64,000 nucleotides of DNA, taken from contig DKJZ01000013.1 of assembly GCA_002454975.1 (NCBI GenBank), positions 1 to 64,000 on the forward strand, written 5' to 3'. The notes under the pieces were generated by a model. It was not told the DNA's origin. It saw nothing but the letters and a program-made list of their open reading frames with translations, and searched no databases. Source of the DNA: Hylemonella sp. UBA6679 (GTDB lineage Bacteria; Pseudomonadota; Gammaproteobacteria; Burkholderiales; Burkholderiaceae_C). Each line of letters starts with the position of its first letter. Position 1 is the stretch's first letter. The translations under genes were made by a program, and so were the position numbers. Shown one piece after another: positions 41,140-52,400 of the stretch.

Positions 41140-42453
41140 TCACCGGATTTGGCGCAAACCCACCCTCACACCGTCTTGCAAATTGGGGGGTGGATACACC
41201 ACCACTTGGTCGCCAGGCTTGACTGTTTCAAGCCCTGGCAGGCTTGTGCGCACCCAGGCGTGCGAGGTGTTGCGCGCTTCCATGTGCAGCGGGCGCAAAT
41301 AGGCACGCCCCTCACGCACCACATAGCATGCAAACGCGGGCGGCTGGACACCTGATGCAGGCCCCGCGCTACCGAGTCCCTTGCTGTTTGAGCCAGCGGG
41401 CATGTGGGCTTGCGTGATTGGAAACACCGCGCTGAGCGGCACTTGCAAGGCCTGTGACTGCGCCACGGTGCGAATGAACACACCCACCCGGTAGGCGTCA
41501 CCCAGGCCCAGCCAGGCTTGCGGCTCGCTGGTGATGTCCATCACCACGTTCACGCGCTGCTCCTCCACACCCAGGGCCGACACTTTGGTGAACGCACCGG
41601 GCTCCACCAAACGCACCCGTGCCTGCAGGTCTGCAGGGCCGCCCCAGCGGCTGATGCGCACGGGGTCGCCTGGCGCAATGTGCATCACATCGGTGGTGAG
41701 CAACTGCGCCACCACCTCCAGGCCAGCGGTGTCACCCAGCTCCATCACCAGTGCGCCCATGCCCACCGGCGTTTCGCTGAGCTGGGGCAAGCGCAACACG
41801 CGCGCGTTCACGGGTGCACGCAAAGCCAAGGAGGTGGTCTCGGCCACCGAGGCGCCGGGCTTGCTTGGGGCCGCACCCGACAACCACAACCCTAAGGCGG
41901 CGCGGGCCTGGGCCAGGTCGAACTGGGCCACGCGCCGGTCTTGTTCGCTGGCCTCGTGTTCTTTGCGCGCAGCCAACTCCGCCCAGCGGGTTTGATCCAC
42001 CATGGCTTGGGCCACAAAACCTTGTTGCCAGAGTTGCTCTGTGCGAGTCAGTTCACGCTGCGCCTGCGCCAAGGCCGCCTCGCTCTTGCTCAAGCGCACC
42101 TCGGTGCGTGTCAGCGCGGCTTGTGCCGAGGCTACCCGGGCCTCTTGCTGGGCGTTGGCGCGTGCATCCAGCAAAGGGGGCAAGACGGGCCAAATGCGTG
42201 CGAGCACCTGACCGGCCTGCACGCGGTCGCCCTCGTGCCAAGGCAAGCGCTCAAGCCGCCCGGCCAAGGGGGCAAACACGCTGTAGCGCTCGCGCAAACG
42301 GGTGCGGCCGTCTTCTTCAATGCCGGCTTCAAAATCAGCCATCACCACCTGTGCCACCTCCACAGCCAAAGGGCGCGGCATGAAGGCCCAGGTGAGCAAG
42401 GCAAGTGCTGCCAACACCGCAGCACCACCCAACAGCCAGGTTTTCTTTTGCAT
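41140..42453 (-). CDS. HlyD-family periplasmic adaptor of an ABC exporter
   Basis: A 437-residue membrane fusion protein. An N-terminal anchor (TWLLGGAAVLAALALLTWAF) is followed by a lipoyl half (YSVFAPLAGRLERLPWHEGD), a long alpha-helical hairpin at about 95-185 (ARVASAQAALTRTEVRLSKS), the second lipoyl half (LRAPVNARVLRL) and a beta-barrel. The ATG follows the permease stop by two bases with GGGAG just upstream, so it is translated together with it. It would link the inner-membrane permease to an outer-membrane factor, which is not encoded here. Cargo unknown. Confidence 0.9.
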   Translation of the reverse strand: MQKKTWLLGGAAVLAALALLTWAFMPRPLAVEVAQVVMADFEAGIEEDGRTRLRERYSVFAPLAGRLERLPWHEGDRVQAGQVLARIWPVLPPLLDARANAQQEARVASAQAALTRTEVRLSKSEAALAQAQRELTRTEQLWQQGFVAQAMVDQTRWAELAARKEHEASEQDRRVAQFDLAQARAALGLWLSGAAPSKPGASVAETTSLALRAPVNARVLRLPQLSETPVGMGALVMELGDTAGLEVVAQLLTTDVMHIAPGDPVRISRWGGPADLQARVRLVEPGAFTKVSALGVEEQRVNVVMDITSEPQAWLGLGDAYRVGVFIRTVAQSQALQVPLSAVFPITQAHMPAGSNSKGLGSAGPASGVQPPAFACYVVREGRAYLRPLHMEARNTSHAWVRTSLPGLETVKPGDQVVVYPPPNLQDGVRVGLRQIR

Positions 42454-42455
42454 CG

Positions 42456-44822
42456 TCACTCCCGGGTTTTCAAGGCGGCCACCAGGTCGAGCTGGTCGAT
42501 GCGCCGCCGCACAATCCATGCGCTCACACCACCGGCCACCACCACACACAAAGCCGCCCAAGCGTAGGTGCGCGTGCTGATGACCACCGGAAACGCAAAC
42601 TGCTCGTTTTTGAGCAGGTCCACCACGCTGTGGGTCAAGCCCCAACCCAAGGCCATGCCCAAAGGCAGTGCCACCAACATGGCCAGGGCCAGTTCACCCA
42701 ACAAAAACGCCGAAACCTCGGCCCGCGTGAAGCCCAGCACCCGCAGGCTCGCCAGCTCCCAGGTGCCTTCAGCCAGCGCCACGCGCGCCTGGTTGTAAAC
42801 CACCCCCACGGCAATCACCACGGCAAACGCGGTGAGGATGCCGCTCATGATGCGGATGTTGCGCGCGCTCACCTCCGACATGTTGCGCCGCACCGTGGAC
42901 TTACTGAACACGCCCACCACGTGGGGCTGCAGTTGCGTGGCGCGCAAAAAAGCTGGCTCGCTGCCGGGCGTGAGGGCCAAGGCGTATTGATTGCTTACAT
43001 CCCCTTCGTGCAGCAGCGTGTTGAGGATGGTGCGGGGTAACCATGCGTTGAGGCCCATCATGTCGCGCACCACACCCCCCACAGGCAGCGTGAGGGTACG
43101 GGCCTGGCCTTCAAGCAACTCAATGGCCACGTGTTGGCCAGGGCGCACCCGCAGTTTGTCGGCCAAGCGGTCGGAGATGAGCAGGCCTGCCATGGGCAGC
43201 GTGGCCTCGTGGCCGTCGATATCGATCACACGGCGCAACTCACCTTGCTGCGCCACGCCTTGGATGGCGCCTCGGTGTTGGTACTGGCCATTGAAAAACC
43301 TCACGGCCACCATGCGTCCCGCCTCCACCGCAAACACGCCAGGCAGGCGAGCCAGGTCCAGGCGCACGGCGTCGTCCATGGGGTCGGGGAGCCACACCAT
43401 CACATCGCTGCGCATGGCCACGTCAAAGCTGACCGACACAATGTGGTCAACCGCATCGCGAAAAAAGTTGCCCATCACCACCAAGGCCACAGCACTGGCC
43501 ATGCCGGTGATGGACAAGGTGGTGCGCCAAGGCCTGCGCTCCATGTGGCGCAAGATCATGCGCAGGCTCAAAGGCATGCCTTGCAGGCCCAAGCGCTCCA
43601 GCAACGTGGGGCGGTAGCGCCCCGGCGCAGGCGCTTGCATGGCCTGCGCGGGCGACAAGCGCACAGTGGCACCCACCGCATTGAGTGTGCCAGCAACCGC
43701 GGTGAGCACGCTCACCCCTGCAGCCACCCACACCAGGCTTGGGGCGAGCTGGTAATCAAACCTGGGGAAGCGAAAAAACTCAGCGTACACACCCGTGAGC
43801 CAGCGGCCAAACCCAACACCCGCCCCCACCCCCAAGAGCAAGCCCAGCACAATGATGACCAGCACCCACTGCAGGTAGTGCACCGCCACGGCGCGGTTGG
43901 TGTAGCCCAGGGCTTTGAGGGCCGCAATTTGTTCGCGTTGCATGGCAATCAAACGCGAAAGCACCACGTTGAGCAAGAACGCCGCCACACCTAAAAAGAT
44001 GGCCGGCAAAATCGTGCCCAGTACGTGTTGCTCTTGGATTTCGTTGTTGAGCATGGCATGTGAGCTTTGGTGCTCGCGCCCCACCGCGTCTCGCCCACCG
44101 TAAGGCGCCAGCACGTGCTTGACGCTCTCAAGCACTTCAGGCTCGAAGGCATGGGGGGCGAGCTTGATGGCCACGCGGTTGAAAGCGCCTTGCATGTCGT
44201 AGGCGCCAGCCAAGGTGTCGTGGTCCACCCAAAACACACCAAAGCCACGCAAATCGGGCATGCCCTGCATACCCGCAAACACATACTCGGGCGACAAGGC
44301 TGTGCCCACCATGCGCAGCAAGCGGCGACGCCCGTTGATGTTGGCGCTCAGCACGTCGCCGGGCTTGAGGCCACGCACATCGGCAAAGCCCTCGGAAATC
44401 AGCGCGTCGATCACCTCGCCTTGCGCGGGCTGTGCAGACAGCCAGCGGCCTTGGCGCAAGCTCACTTGGTTCATGGTTTGCGGCTCGCGCGGGTTCAGGC
44501 CAATGAGGTGGCCCACCACCGGGTCGTCCAGCCCAGGCAGGGTGATGCGCACCAAGCTCTCGACCGTGGTTTGCACATCCGCCACGCCGGGCAACTCGCG
44601 CAGCACACCGCGCACCGACAAAGGCGCGCGCTTGAGCGTAGCGAACACGTCGGCAAAGTGGGCGCGTGCATAAAAGTCGTCACGCGCCAAAGCCAGTGAA
44701 TCAACAGCCGACAAACTGGTGATGTAGCCCCCCACGCCGCTGGCCACCACCAGCGCGATGGTGAGCACCTGGCTCCACATGCGCAGCACATCGCGAGCGA
44801 GTTTTTGATGCAGGGCCGTCAT
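42456..44822 (-). CDS. FtsX-type ABC transporter permease
   Basis: A 788-residue MacB/FtsX-superfamily permease with two FtsX halves, and large periplasmic domains after the first and central membrane segments. One transmembrane helix near the start (VLTIALVVASGVGGYITSL) is followed by an extracytoplasmic domain. Three helices lie near 275-400 (TILPAIFLGVAAFLLNVVLS), another domain in the middle, and three helices at the end (FLLGELALAMLVALPLGMAL). It resembles YbbP-like exporters in size. ATG 44822 is preferred, five bases after the ATPase stop. It forms an operon with the ATPase and HlyD genes. Confidence 0.9.
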   Translation of the reverse strand: MTALHQKLARDVLRMWSQVLTIALVVASGVGGYITSLSAVDSLALARDDFYARAHFADVFATLKRAPLSVRGVLRELPGVADVQTTVESLVRITLPGLDDPVVGHLIGLNPREPQTMNQVSLRQGRWLSAQPAQGEVIDALISEGFADVRGLKPGDVLSANINGRRRLLRMVGTALSPEYVFAGMQGMPDLRGFGVFWVDHDTLAGAYDMQGAFNRVAIKLAPHAFEPEVLESVKHVLAPYGGRDAVGREHQSSHAMLNNEIQEQHVLGTILPAIFLGVAAFLLNVVLSRLIAMQREQIAALKALGYTNRAVAVHYLQWVLVIIVLGLLLGVGAGVGFGRWLTGVYAEFFRFPRFDYQLAPSLVWVAAGVSVLTAVAGTLNAVGATVRLSPAQAMQAPAPGRYRPTLLERLGLQGMPLSLRMILRHMERRPWRTTLSITGMASAVALVVMGNFFRDAVDHIVSVSFDVAMRSDVMVWLPDPMDDAVRLDLARLPGVFAVEAGRMVAVRFFNGQYQHRGAIQGVAQQGELRRVIDIDGHEATLPMAGLLISDRLADKLRVRPGQHVAIELLEGQARTLTLPVGGVVRDMMGLNAWLPRTILNTLLHEGDVSNQYALALTPGSEPAFLRATQLQPHVVGVFSKSTVRRNMSEVSARNIRIMSGILTAFAVVIAVGVVYNQARVALAEGTWELASLRVLGFTRAEVSAFLLGELALAMLVALPLGMALGWGLTHSVVDLLKNEQFAFPVVISTRTYAWAALCVVVAGGVSAWIVRRRIDQLDLVAALKTRE

Positions 44823-44827
44823 GGGGC

Positions 44828-45544
<717 letters not shown>

Positions 45545-45553
45545 GGCGGGATT

Positions 45554-45597
45554 GCTACGGTTTTCGTAGCATGTCAATGGACTCAAAGGCCATTGAA
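45554..45597 (+). repeat. partial dispersed-repeat copy upstream of the ABC exporter operon
   Basis: GCTACGGTTTTCGTAGC (45554-45570) is the 17-bp hairpin module. The downstream block appears shortened to CAAAGGCCATTGAA. It lies about ten bases upstream of the ATPase start, so it could affect the leader of that mRNA. Confidence 0.5.
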
Positions 45598-45671
45598 CCA
45601 CCAGCGCCATGCCGCTGGTTTAACCCAGGTCAAGACCCTGGCTGGGCGCGAACGGCCCAGCCATGTTGCGC

Positions 45672-46490
45672 TTAGAAGAAGGCCATGGTCCGCACCTCGA
45701 TGCTCTCGCGTTTGAGCGCATCGGCTGGCGTGTGGGGGTGTTCAAAGGCGGTATGCCCCATGAAGCGGCAGCGACCATCGGTGGCCGAATCATAGGTTTT
45801 GAGCAAGAGCGCGTGGCTAGCTTCCATGTGCGGAAAATACATCCAGCGGTGCTTGGGCGAGTAGCGCATGACGTAAATTTCGCCGGTGCGTTCGCGGTAC
45901 TTCAAGTCCATGCGCAGCATGTCGTCGGGCTCGTGGGTGCTAGCATCGCACATGGCCAAGGGCAGCTCTTCGACGCGGCGGTACAAAGGCTTCCACACGT
46001 TGTAAAACGCCACGCGGCCTTGAAGCAATGCATCGGCCTCTTGCGGCACGATGTCGTGCACACGTTGCGGGCCGCTTTTGACGGTGTAGTCGCTGTGCAC
46101 CAACATCACTGCGGGGCGCTGCACCTCGGTTTGCGCTTTGAGGTCGGCAGGTAAACGCTTGCGAATGGTGTGGTCGAAAATTTCCACACGCTTGGCCCCC
46201 GTGTGTGCCTTCACAAAAGCCTCCACCTGTTGGTAGAAGGCTTGCTTGACTTGGGCGTCATCATCAAAGTTTTTGAAAGACGGGTCGAACTCGTGGAGCT
46301 CGAAACCTTCTTTGTCTAAACGGATGGTGTGCCGCTGAGGCCAGGCGTCGTGAATCTCCACCTCTTTGACATCGGTGCCCGGCGGGTTGAGTTTGACACT
46401 CGGGTCCGGTTCGTAGAAGTAATAGTCAGGCGGGATGCCGTTGTCCACTGAATAGTTCAGGGTGGCACGTACGGGAGGCTTAAGCGTCAT
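45672..46490 (-). CDS. CmcJ/NvfI family oxidoreductase (predicted Fe(II)/2-oxoglutarate type)
   Basis: A 272-residue protein resembling the CmcJ/NvfI (GA4-desaturase-like, AsaB) family known from fungi and some bacteria. Recognisable segments are PPDYYFYEPDPSVK near the start, PAVMLVHSDYTVKSGPQRV (His and Asp of a likely iron site), FYNVWKPLYRR, YSPKHRWMYFPHMEASHALL and the late MGHTAFEHPHTP with a further histidine. A member would oxidise a small organic molecule, but the bacterial substrate is unknown. It follows the GST gene by 22 bases on the same strand and is probably under the divergent LysR regulator. Confidence 0.78.
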   Translation of the reverse strand: MTLKPPVRATLNYSVDNGIPPDYYFYEPDPSVKLNPPGTDVKEVEIHDAWPQRHTIRLDKEGFELHEFDPSFKNFDDDAQVKQAFYQQVEAFVKAHTGAKRVEIFDHTIRKRLPADLKAQTEVQRPAVMLVHSDYTVKSGPQRVHDIVPQEADALLQGRVAFYNVWKPLYRRVEELPLAMCDASTHEPDDMLRMDLKYRERTGEIYVMRYSPKHRWMYFPHMEASHALLLKTYDSATDGRCRFMGHTAFEHPHTPADALKRESIEVRTMAFF

Positions 46491-46512
46491 GGGAATCGAT
46501 CAGTCAAAAAAC

Positions 46513-47157
46513 TCAATTGGGTTTTTGGGTGGTGAAGCCTTGGTAGACCATGGTGTTTTGCCAGCAAGGCAGTTGCTCCACATCGTCGTGCAGCCAGCGC
46601 TTGAGGTGCTTGTGGCCGTTGAGGGGCAGCTGCTGCCAACCATGCAGGTGCATGGGCGCGGCCACGGCGATGTCGGCGATGGTGGGCTGGTTGCCGCTGA
46701 TCCATTTGCTGCTGGCTAAACGCTGGTCCAATATGCCTGCAAGTTTGTGGAACTGGGCTTCTTGCGCTTTCAACACCGCAGGATCTGCAGCGCCACCGAG
46801 CAAGGGCTTCACGCAGTTCTCCACCAAAAACACATAGCAGCTGGGGAACCAGCTGGAAGACTCCCACAACAACCAGCGGTTGATGTCGGCACGGGTGCGC
46901 AGGTCTTTGGGGTAAGCCCGCTCGTTGCCCATTTTGTCGGCGGCGTATTGCAAGATGGCGTTCGACTCCCAGAGCTCAAAGTCGCCATCCACCATGGCGG
47001 GCACCGAGGCGTTGGGGTTCAGGCTGATGTAAGGCTCCTCTTTTTGCGCGCCTTTGAAGTAGTCGACATGCACCAACTGGTAGGGTGCACCGATCAGCTC
47101 TAAGCCGGCCAGAACCTTTTTGCAATTGACGGTGATGGGGTCTGCGTGAATCTTCAT
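46513..47157 (-). CDS. glutathione S-transferase family protein
   Basis: A 214-residue GST. The thioredoxin-like N-domain starts MKIHADPITVNCKKVLAGLE, and its glutathione-binding part is NPNASVPAMVDGDFELWESNAILQYAADKM. The helical C-domain holds ISGNQPTIADIAVAAPMHLH, the conserved structural Asp motif. It probably conjugates or transfers glutathione to an electrophile. It is paired with the CmcJ-like oxygenase and divergent from a LysR gene. The three look like a small catabolic or detoxification module. Confidence 0.9.
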   Translation of the reverse strand: MKIHADPITVNCKKVLAGLELIGAPYQLVHVDYFKGAQKEEPYISLNPNASVPAMVDGDFELWESNAILQYAADKMGNERAYPKDLRTRADINRWLLWESSSWFPSCYVFLVENCVKPLLGGAADPAVLKAQEAQFHKLAGILDQRLASSKWISGNQPTIADIAVAAPMHLHGWQQLPLNGHKHLKRWLHDDVEQLPCWQNTMVYQGFTTQKPN

Positions 47158-47177
47158 GTTGTCTCCTTGTGTGTGTG

Positions 47178-47208
47178 TTCATGAACTGACGCGAAATCAG
47201 TTTATGAA
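47178..47208. promoter_or_regulatory. inverted repeat, probable LysR operator
   Basis: Arms TTCATGAACTGA (47178-47189) and TCAGTTTATGAA (47197-47208) pair at 11 of 12 positions around a 7-base spacer. The element lies in the 109-base gap between the divergent GST and LysR starts, about 58 bases before lysR and 20 bases before GST. The layout fits a LysR recognition site controlling both genes. Confidence 0.65.
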
Positions 47209-47266
47209 TTGACCAGCGTTGCGACAACTGCTGTAATGCAAACCGATTGTCTTCAAATCGCAAACA

Positions 47267-48211
47267 ATGAGCTCGAACGACCGTCTACAACGCCCGATCT
47301 CGACCGACATGCTCAATGCGTTTGTGCATGTGGCGCAGACCAAAAACCTCAGTCAAGCCGCCGCTGCGCTCGATGTAGGCAAAAGCCTGGTGAGCAAACG
47401 CATTGCTCAGCTTGAGGACAAACTCGGCACCACCCTCTTTAGCCGCAGCACGCGCAAAGTGGCTCTGACACCTGCGGGCGAAACTTACCTTGAATTTGCC
47501 CACGGCGCCCTGAACGAACTCTCGGATGGTTTGGAGCGGGTGCGCGCCATCAAATCTGAACTCACCGGTGTGGTGCGGGTCACGGCATCGGTGTCGTGGG
47601 GCCAACGGGTGCTCGCCAAGCATTTGCCTGAGTTTTTGCGCCTGCACCCTTCTTTAGAGATTGAACTCATCTTGTCTGACAAGGTGATGGACTTGGCCAA
47701 TGAACGCATGGACATGGCCCTGCGCTGGTCCAGCGCTGCACCTCACGAGTTCAACAGCACCCCGCTGACCGAGGTCGGTTGGCTGCTGGCCGCCGCGCCT
47801 CGCTACCTCGCCTTGGCAGGGCAACCCAGCACGCCGCCAGAGTTGGCGCAGCACGACTGCCTGTACTACCGCCGAGACAACACCGACGACATCTGGACGC
47901 TAGTGAGCGAACGCAGCCAGCCCCAAACACACCAAGAAAAATTGCACATCCGGGTGGGTGGGCGCTACCGGGTGGACAACCCGGAAGCCGTGTACGAATC
48001 TGCCCTGGCAGGCCTGGGCATCGCCCTGTTGCCTGACTATTTGTGCGAAGACGCTTTAGTGCAAGGGGCCTTGGTTCAGGTGCTGCCCGATTGGACGCCA
48101 CAAACCAAGTTTGGTACGCATGTGGTGGCGCTGTGCACACCAGAGCGCATGAAGCTCAGCCGTAACCGAGCCTTGCTCGATCACCTGCGCCAAGCCTTAG
48201 CCAAAAAATAA
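47267..48211 (+). CDS. LysR family transcriptional regulator
   Basis: A 314-residue regulator. The winged helix-turn-helix is at about 12-70 (MLNAFVHVAQTKNLSQAAAA, LVSKRIAQLEDKLGTTLFSR, ALTPAGETY). The C-terminal periplasmic-binding-like effector domain has GVVRVTASVSWGQRVLAKHL and a late GLGIALLPDYLCED. The ATG at 47267 is the first good start after the divergent GST gene. It most likely controls the GST and CmcJ-like genes through the inverted repeat in between. The effector is unknown. Confidence 0.92.
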   Translation: MSSNDRLQRPISTDMLNAFVHVAQTKNLSQAAAALDVGKSLVSKRIAQLEDKLGTTLFSRSTRKVALTPAGETYLEFAHGALNELSDGLERVRAIKSELTGVVRVTASVSWGQRVLAKHLPEFLRLHPSLEIELILSDKVMDLANERMDMALRWSSAAPHEFNSTPLTEVGWLLAAAPRYLALAGQPSTPPELAQHDCLYYRRDNTDDIWTLVSERSQPQTHQEKLHIRVGGRYRVDNPEAVYESALAGLGIALLPDYLCEDALVQGALVQVLPDWTPQTKFGTHVVALCTPERMKLSRNRALLDHLRQALAKK

Positions 48212-48244
48212 GCCGCAAGCCCAGGCAGGTGGCTTGGCCCGTAC

Positions 48245-49336
48245 TTAAGACGAGAACAAGAAGTTCATCACGTCGCCGTCTTTGACCACGTACTCTTTGC
48301 CCTCAGCGCGCATCTTGCCGGCGTCTTTGGCGCCTTGCTCACCCTTGAAGGCGATGTAGTCTTCAAACGCGATGGTCTGGGCGCGGATGTAGCCCTTCTC
48401 AAAATCGGTGTGAATCACACCCGCAGCTTGCGGGCCGGTGTCGCCCACACGAATCGTCCAGGCGCGCACCTCTTTCACGCCTGCGGTGAAGTAGGTTTGC
48501 AAGCCCAGCAATTTGTAAGCGGCACGAATCAAGCGGTTCAGGCCCGGCTCTTCCTGGCCGAGTTCTTCAAGGAACATCTGGCGGTCTTCATCGCTCATCT
48601 CGCTCATCTCGGCTTCGAGCTTGGCGCAAATCGCCACCACCGGTGCGTTTTGCGCGGCGGCAAAAGTCTTCAAGCGGTCAAGCAGCGGGTTGTTCTCAAA
48701 ACCGTCCTCGCTCACATTGGCCACGAACATGGCGGGCTTGGCGGTGATCAAGAAAAACTGCTTGAGCAGGGGCAACTCTTCTTTGCTGAAGTCGATGGTG
48801 CGTACTGGCTTGGTGTCGTTGAGCGCGGCTTGGCACTTCTCCAGAATCGCCACCAACTTGATGGACTCTTTGTCGCCCGAGCGCGCGGTTTTGGTCACGC
48901 GGTGCAAAGCTTTTTCAACAGCGGCCAAGTCGGCCAGGCACAGCTCGGTTTGAATGACTTCGATGTCAGCAATCGGGTCGACCTTGCCGGCCACGTGGAT
49001 CACGTTGTCGTCTTCAAAGCAACGCACCACATTGATGGTGGCGTCCGTCTCGCGGATGTGCGCCAAAAATTTGTTGCCCAAGCCCTCGCCAGTGCTCGCG
49101 CCCGCCACCAGACCAGCAATGTCCACAAACTCCACAATGGCTGGCACCACGCGCTCAGGCACCACGATGTCGGAGAGCTGCTTGAGGCGCGGGTCGGGCA
49201 CCTCCACCACGCCCACATTGGGCTCGATGGTGCAAAACGGGTAGTTCTCGGCCGCAATGCCCGCCTTGGTCAAGGCGTTGAACAGGGTGGATTTACCGAC
49301 ATTGGGCAAGCCAACGATGCCGCACTTCAAACTCAT
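48245..49336 (-). CDS. ychF: redox-regulated ATPase YchF (Obg-family)
   Basis: Ribosome-associated P-loop ATPase linked to translation start and stress control. The 363 residues match the standard YchF length. MSLKCGIVGLPNVGKSTLFN is the G1 motif, FVDIAGLVAGASTGEGLGNK the G3 region, and the ATP-favouring G4 lies around FVANVSEDG. The TGS tail ends YVVKDGDVMNFLFS. ATG 49336 has AAGGA just upstream. It is convergent with LysR and divergent from the restriction enzyme gene. Confidence 0.96.
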   Translation of the reverse strand: MSLKCGIVGLPNVGKSTLFNALTKAGIAAENYPFCTIEPNVGVVEVPDPRLKQLSDIVVPERVVPAIVEFVDIAGLVAGASTGEGLGNKFLAHIRETDATINVVRCFEDDNVIHVAGKVDPIADIEVIQTELCLADLAAVEKALHRVTKTARSGDKESIKLVAILEKCQAALNDTKPVRTIDFSKEELPLLKQFFLITAKPAMFVANVSEDGFENNPLLDRLKTFAAAQNAPVVAICAKLEAEMSEMSDEDRQMFLEELGQEEPGLNRLIRAAYKLLGLQTYFTAGVKEVRAWTIRVGDTGPQAAGVIHTDFEKGYIRAQTIAFEDYIAFKGEQGAKDAGKMRAEGKEYVVKDGDVMNFLFSS

Positions 49337-49458
49337 ACAAATATCCTTAGGGCGTGCCTGGTCAGGCAAACCGCTCATTCTACCCAGGGCCTTGCAAAAG
49401 CTATCACTTGCGCCGCCCTGCGCTTTATGATCTTGCGCAGACCCCACCCAACCTCCGC

Positions 49459-52400
49459 ATGACCGACACCACCGCTGCCATTGAGCGATTCATCACGCGC
49501 TGGACGGCCACCACCGCCAGCGAATTGGCCACCGCGCAAACCTTTGTGATGGATTTGTGCGAACTGCTGGGCGTGGACAAGCCGCATGCCACGGCCGACC
49601 AAGAGTACATGTTTGAGCGCCCGCTCAAAGAGGCGCATGGCGACGGCAGCCTGAGCGACCGCAGGGTGGACTGCTACAAGCGTGGGCACTTCATCTTAGA
49701 GGCCAAAAAGCTCAAAGCCGGCCATCACACCAAGGGTTATGACGACGCGCTTTTGCGCGCCCATGCACAAGCGCAAAACTACGCACGCGCACTGCCCGCC
49801 CACGAAGGTCGGCCGCCCTTCATCATGGTGGTGGACGTGGGCAAGGTCATTCAGCTGTTTGCCGAGTTCAGCCGCTCTGGCGGTAACTACACACCCTTCC
49901 CTGACCCGCGTAGCCACCAGATCAAACTTGACGATTTGCGTGACGAAAAAATTCGGCAGCGTCTGCGCCTGCTTTGGACCGAGCCCATGGCCTTGGACCC
50001 CAGCCGGGCCAACGCAGAAGTCACGCGTGAGGTTGCCAGTGTTTTGGCTGGGGTCGCCAAAAGCTTAGAGGCAGATGGTCACCCGCCGCTGCAAGTGGGC
50101 GCATTTTTGACGCGCTGTTTGTTCAGCATGTTTGCTGAAGATGTGGGGCTGCTGCCTGCCAGTGGCCAAGGCAAAGGCGCGTTCAGCGAACTGCTGCACC
50201 GCCACCGAGAAGAACCACACACCCTGCAACGCATGATGCAAGCCCTGTGGGCCGACATGGACCGAGGCGGTTTCAGTGCGGCACTGGCCAAAGATGTGCT
50301 GAAGTTCAACGGCAAACTCTTCAAAGCCTCGCAAGCCGATGGTTACGCCTTGCTGCTCAACCGTACACAAATTGACCACCTCCTGGCAGCCGCCCGCGCC
50401 AGCTGGACCGAGGTGGAACCCGCTATTTTTGGCACCCTGCTCGAACGCGCACTTGACCCCGTTGAGCGCCATGCCCTGGGCGCGCACTACACCCCACGCG
50501 CCTATGTGGAACGACTGATTTTTCCGACTGTCATCGAACCCTTGCGCGCGCAATGGAGCGACGCCCAAGCTGCCGCACTTTTGTTGGCCAACGAGGCCAA
50601 TGCCTTAGAAGGCAAAAAACGCGACGACAAACTCACCGAGGCACGCGCCCAGGTGCGCGAGTTTCACCACCACTTGTGCCAAGTGCGCGTGCTGGACCCG
50701 GCCTGCGGCAGTGGCAATTTTTTATATGTCACGCTGGAGCATTTGAAACGCCTCGAAGGCGAAGTGCTCAACCTGCTCGACGCCTTGGGCGACAGCCAAG
50801 AAACGCTGGGCCTAGAAGGGCAAACCGTCACCCTGCAACAGCTGCGTGGCATTGAACTCAACACCCGCGCTGCGGCCCTGGCCGAACTGGTGCTGTGGAT
50901 AGGCTACTTGCAGTGGCAAGCTCGCACGGTGGGCGTGAGCAACATTGCCGAGCCCGTGGTGCACGACTACGGCAACATTGAAAACCGCGACGCTGTGTTG
51001 GCCTACGACCGTGCTGAGCCTGCTGTCGACGCCCAGGGCAAAACCCTGACCCGCTGGGACGGCGTGAGCTACAAGCCCCACCCCGTCACCGGCTTGCCCG
51101 TGCCGAATGAACAAGCCCAAACCTTGCAGTGGCACTATGTGAACCCACGCAAGGCGCCATGGCCGGCGGCTGATTTCATTGTGGGCAACCCGCCGTTCAT
51201 TGGGGCCAGCACCATGCGCGCCTCATTGGGCGATGGCTATGTGCAAGCCCTGCGCAGCACCTGGCCTGAGGTGCCCGAAAGTGCCGACCTGGTGATGTAC
51301 TGGTGGCACCACGCCGCACAAACCGTGAGCGAGGGCCATGCCCAGCGCTTTGGCTTGATCACCACCAACAGCATCAAGCAAACCTTCAACCGCCGTGTGG
51401 TGCAGGCCGCGCTACCTAAGTTGTCGTTGGTGTTTGCCATTGCGGATCACCCTTGGGTGGACAGCGCCAATGGCGCCGCCGTGCGCATTGCCATGACGGT
51501 GGCCCAAGCCGGCGCACATGAAGGCCGATTGCTCACCGTCAACAGCGAAACCACGCAAGACGATGGTGAGGTGGCGGTGCGCTTGAGCGAAAGCCGAGGC
51601 TTGCTGCATGCGGATTTGCGCACGGGTGCTGATGTGTCATCTGTCAAACCTTTGAAAGCAAACCTTGGCATATCAACACCAGGCGTGAAGTTACATGGTG
51701 CTGGCTTCATCGTCACACGCCAAGAAGCTGCCGCCCTGGGCTTGGGACAGGTTCCCGGGCTGGAAAAGCACATCCGCCAGTACCGCAATGGCCGCGACCT
51801 CACCGCCACACCCCGCGACGTGATGGTGATTGATTTGTTTGGCCTCAGTGCAGAGGAAGCTAGGCAACGTTTTCCGGCCGCGTACCAGTGTGTACTTGAA
51901 AAAGTCAAACCTGAGCGTGATCAGAACAACCGCGCCACCTACAAAGATAACTGGTGGATTTTTGGTGAACCTCGAAAAGTTTTGCGTGTCCAAGTTGAAG
52001 ATTTATACCGCTACATCGCCACCGTCGAAACTTCCAAACACCGCGTCTTTCAATTTCTCGATGCCAACGTCTTGCCAGACAACATGCTCATAGCCATAGC
52101 TTCGCGCGATGCTTTGTTGCTTGGTGTTCTAACAAGTCAGGTACACAATTCCTGGTCTTTAACTATGGGTGGCACGCTGGAAGATCGTCCGCGTTACAAC
52201 AAAACCCGGTGCTTCGAAACCTTCCCCTTCCCCGCCGAAGACACCGGCCTGACCCCCGAGCTGACCGAGCGCATCCGCGCCTTGGCCGAGCAGCTTGATG
52301 CCCTGCGCAAAACCCAACAAGCCGCGCACCCCGAACTCACCCTCACGGGCATGTACAACGTGCTGGAGAAGTTGCGCAGCGGTGAGGCGCTCAGCGCCAA

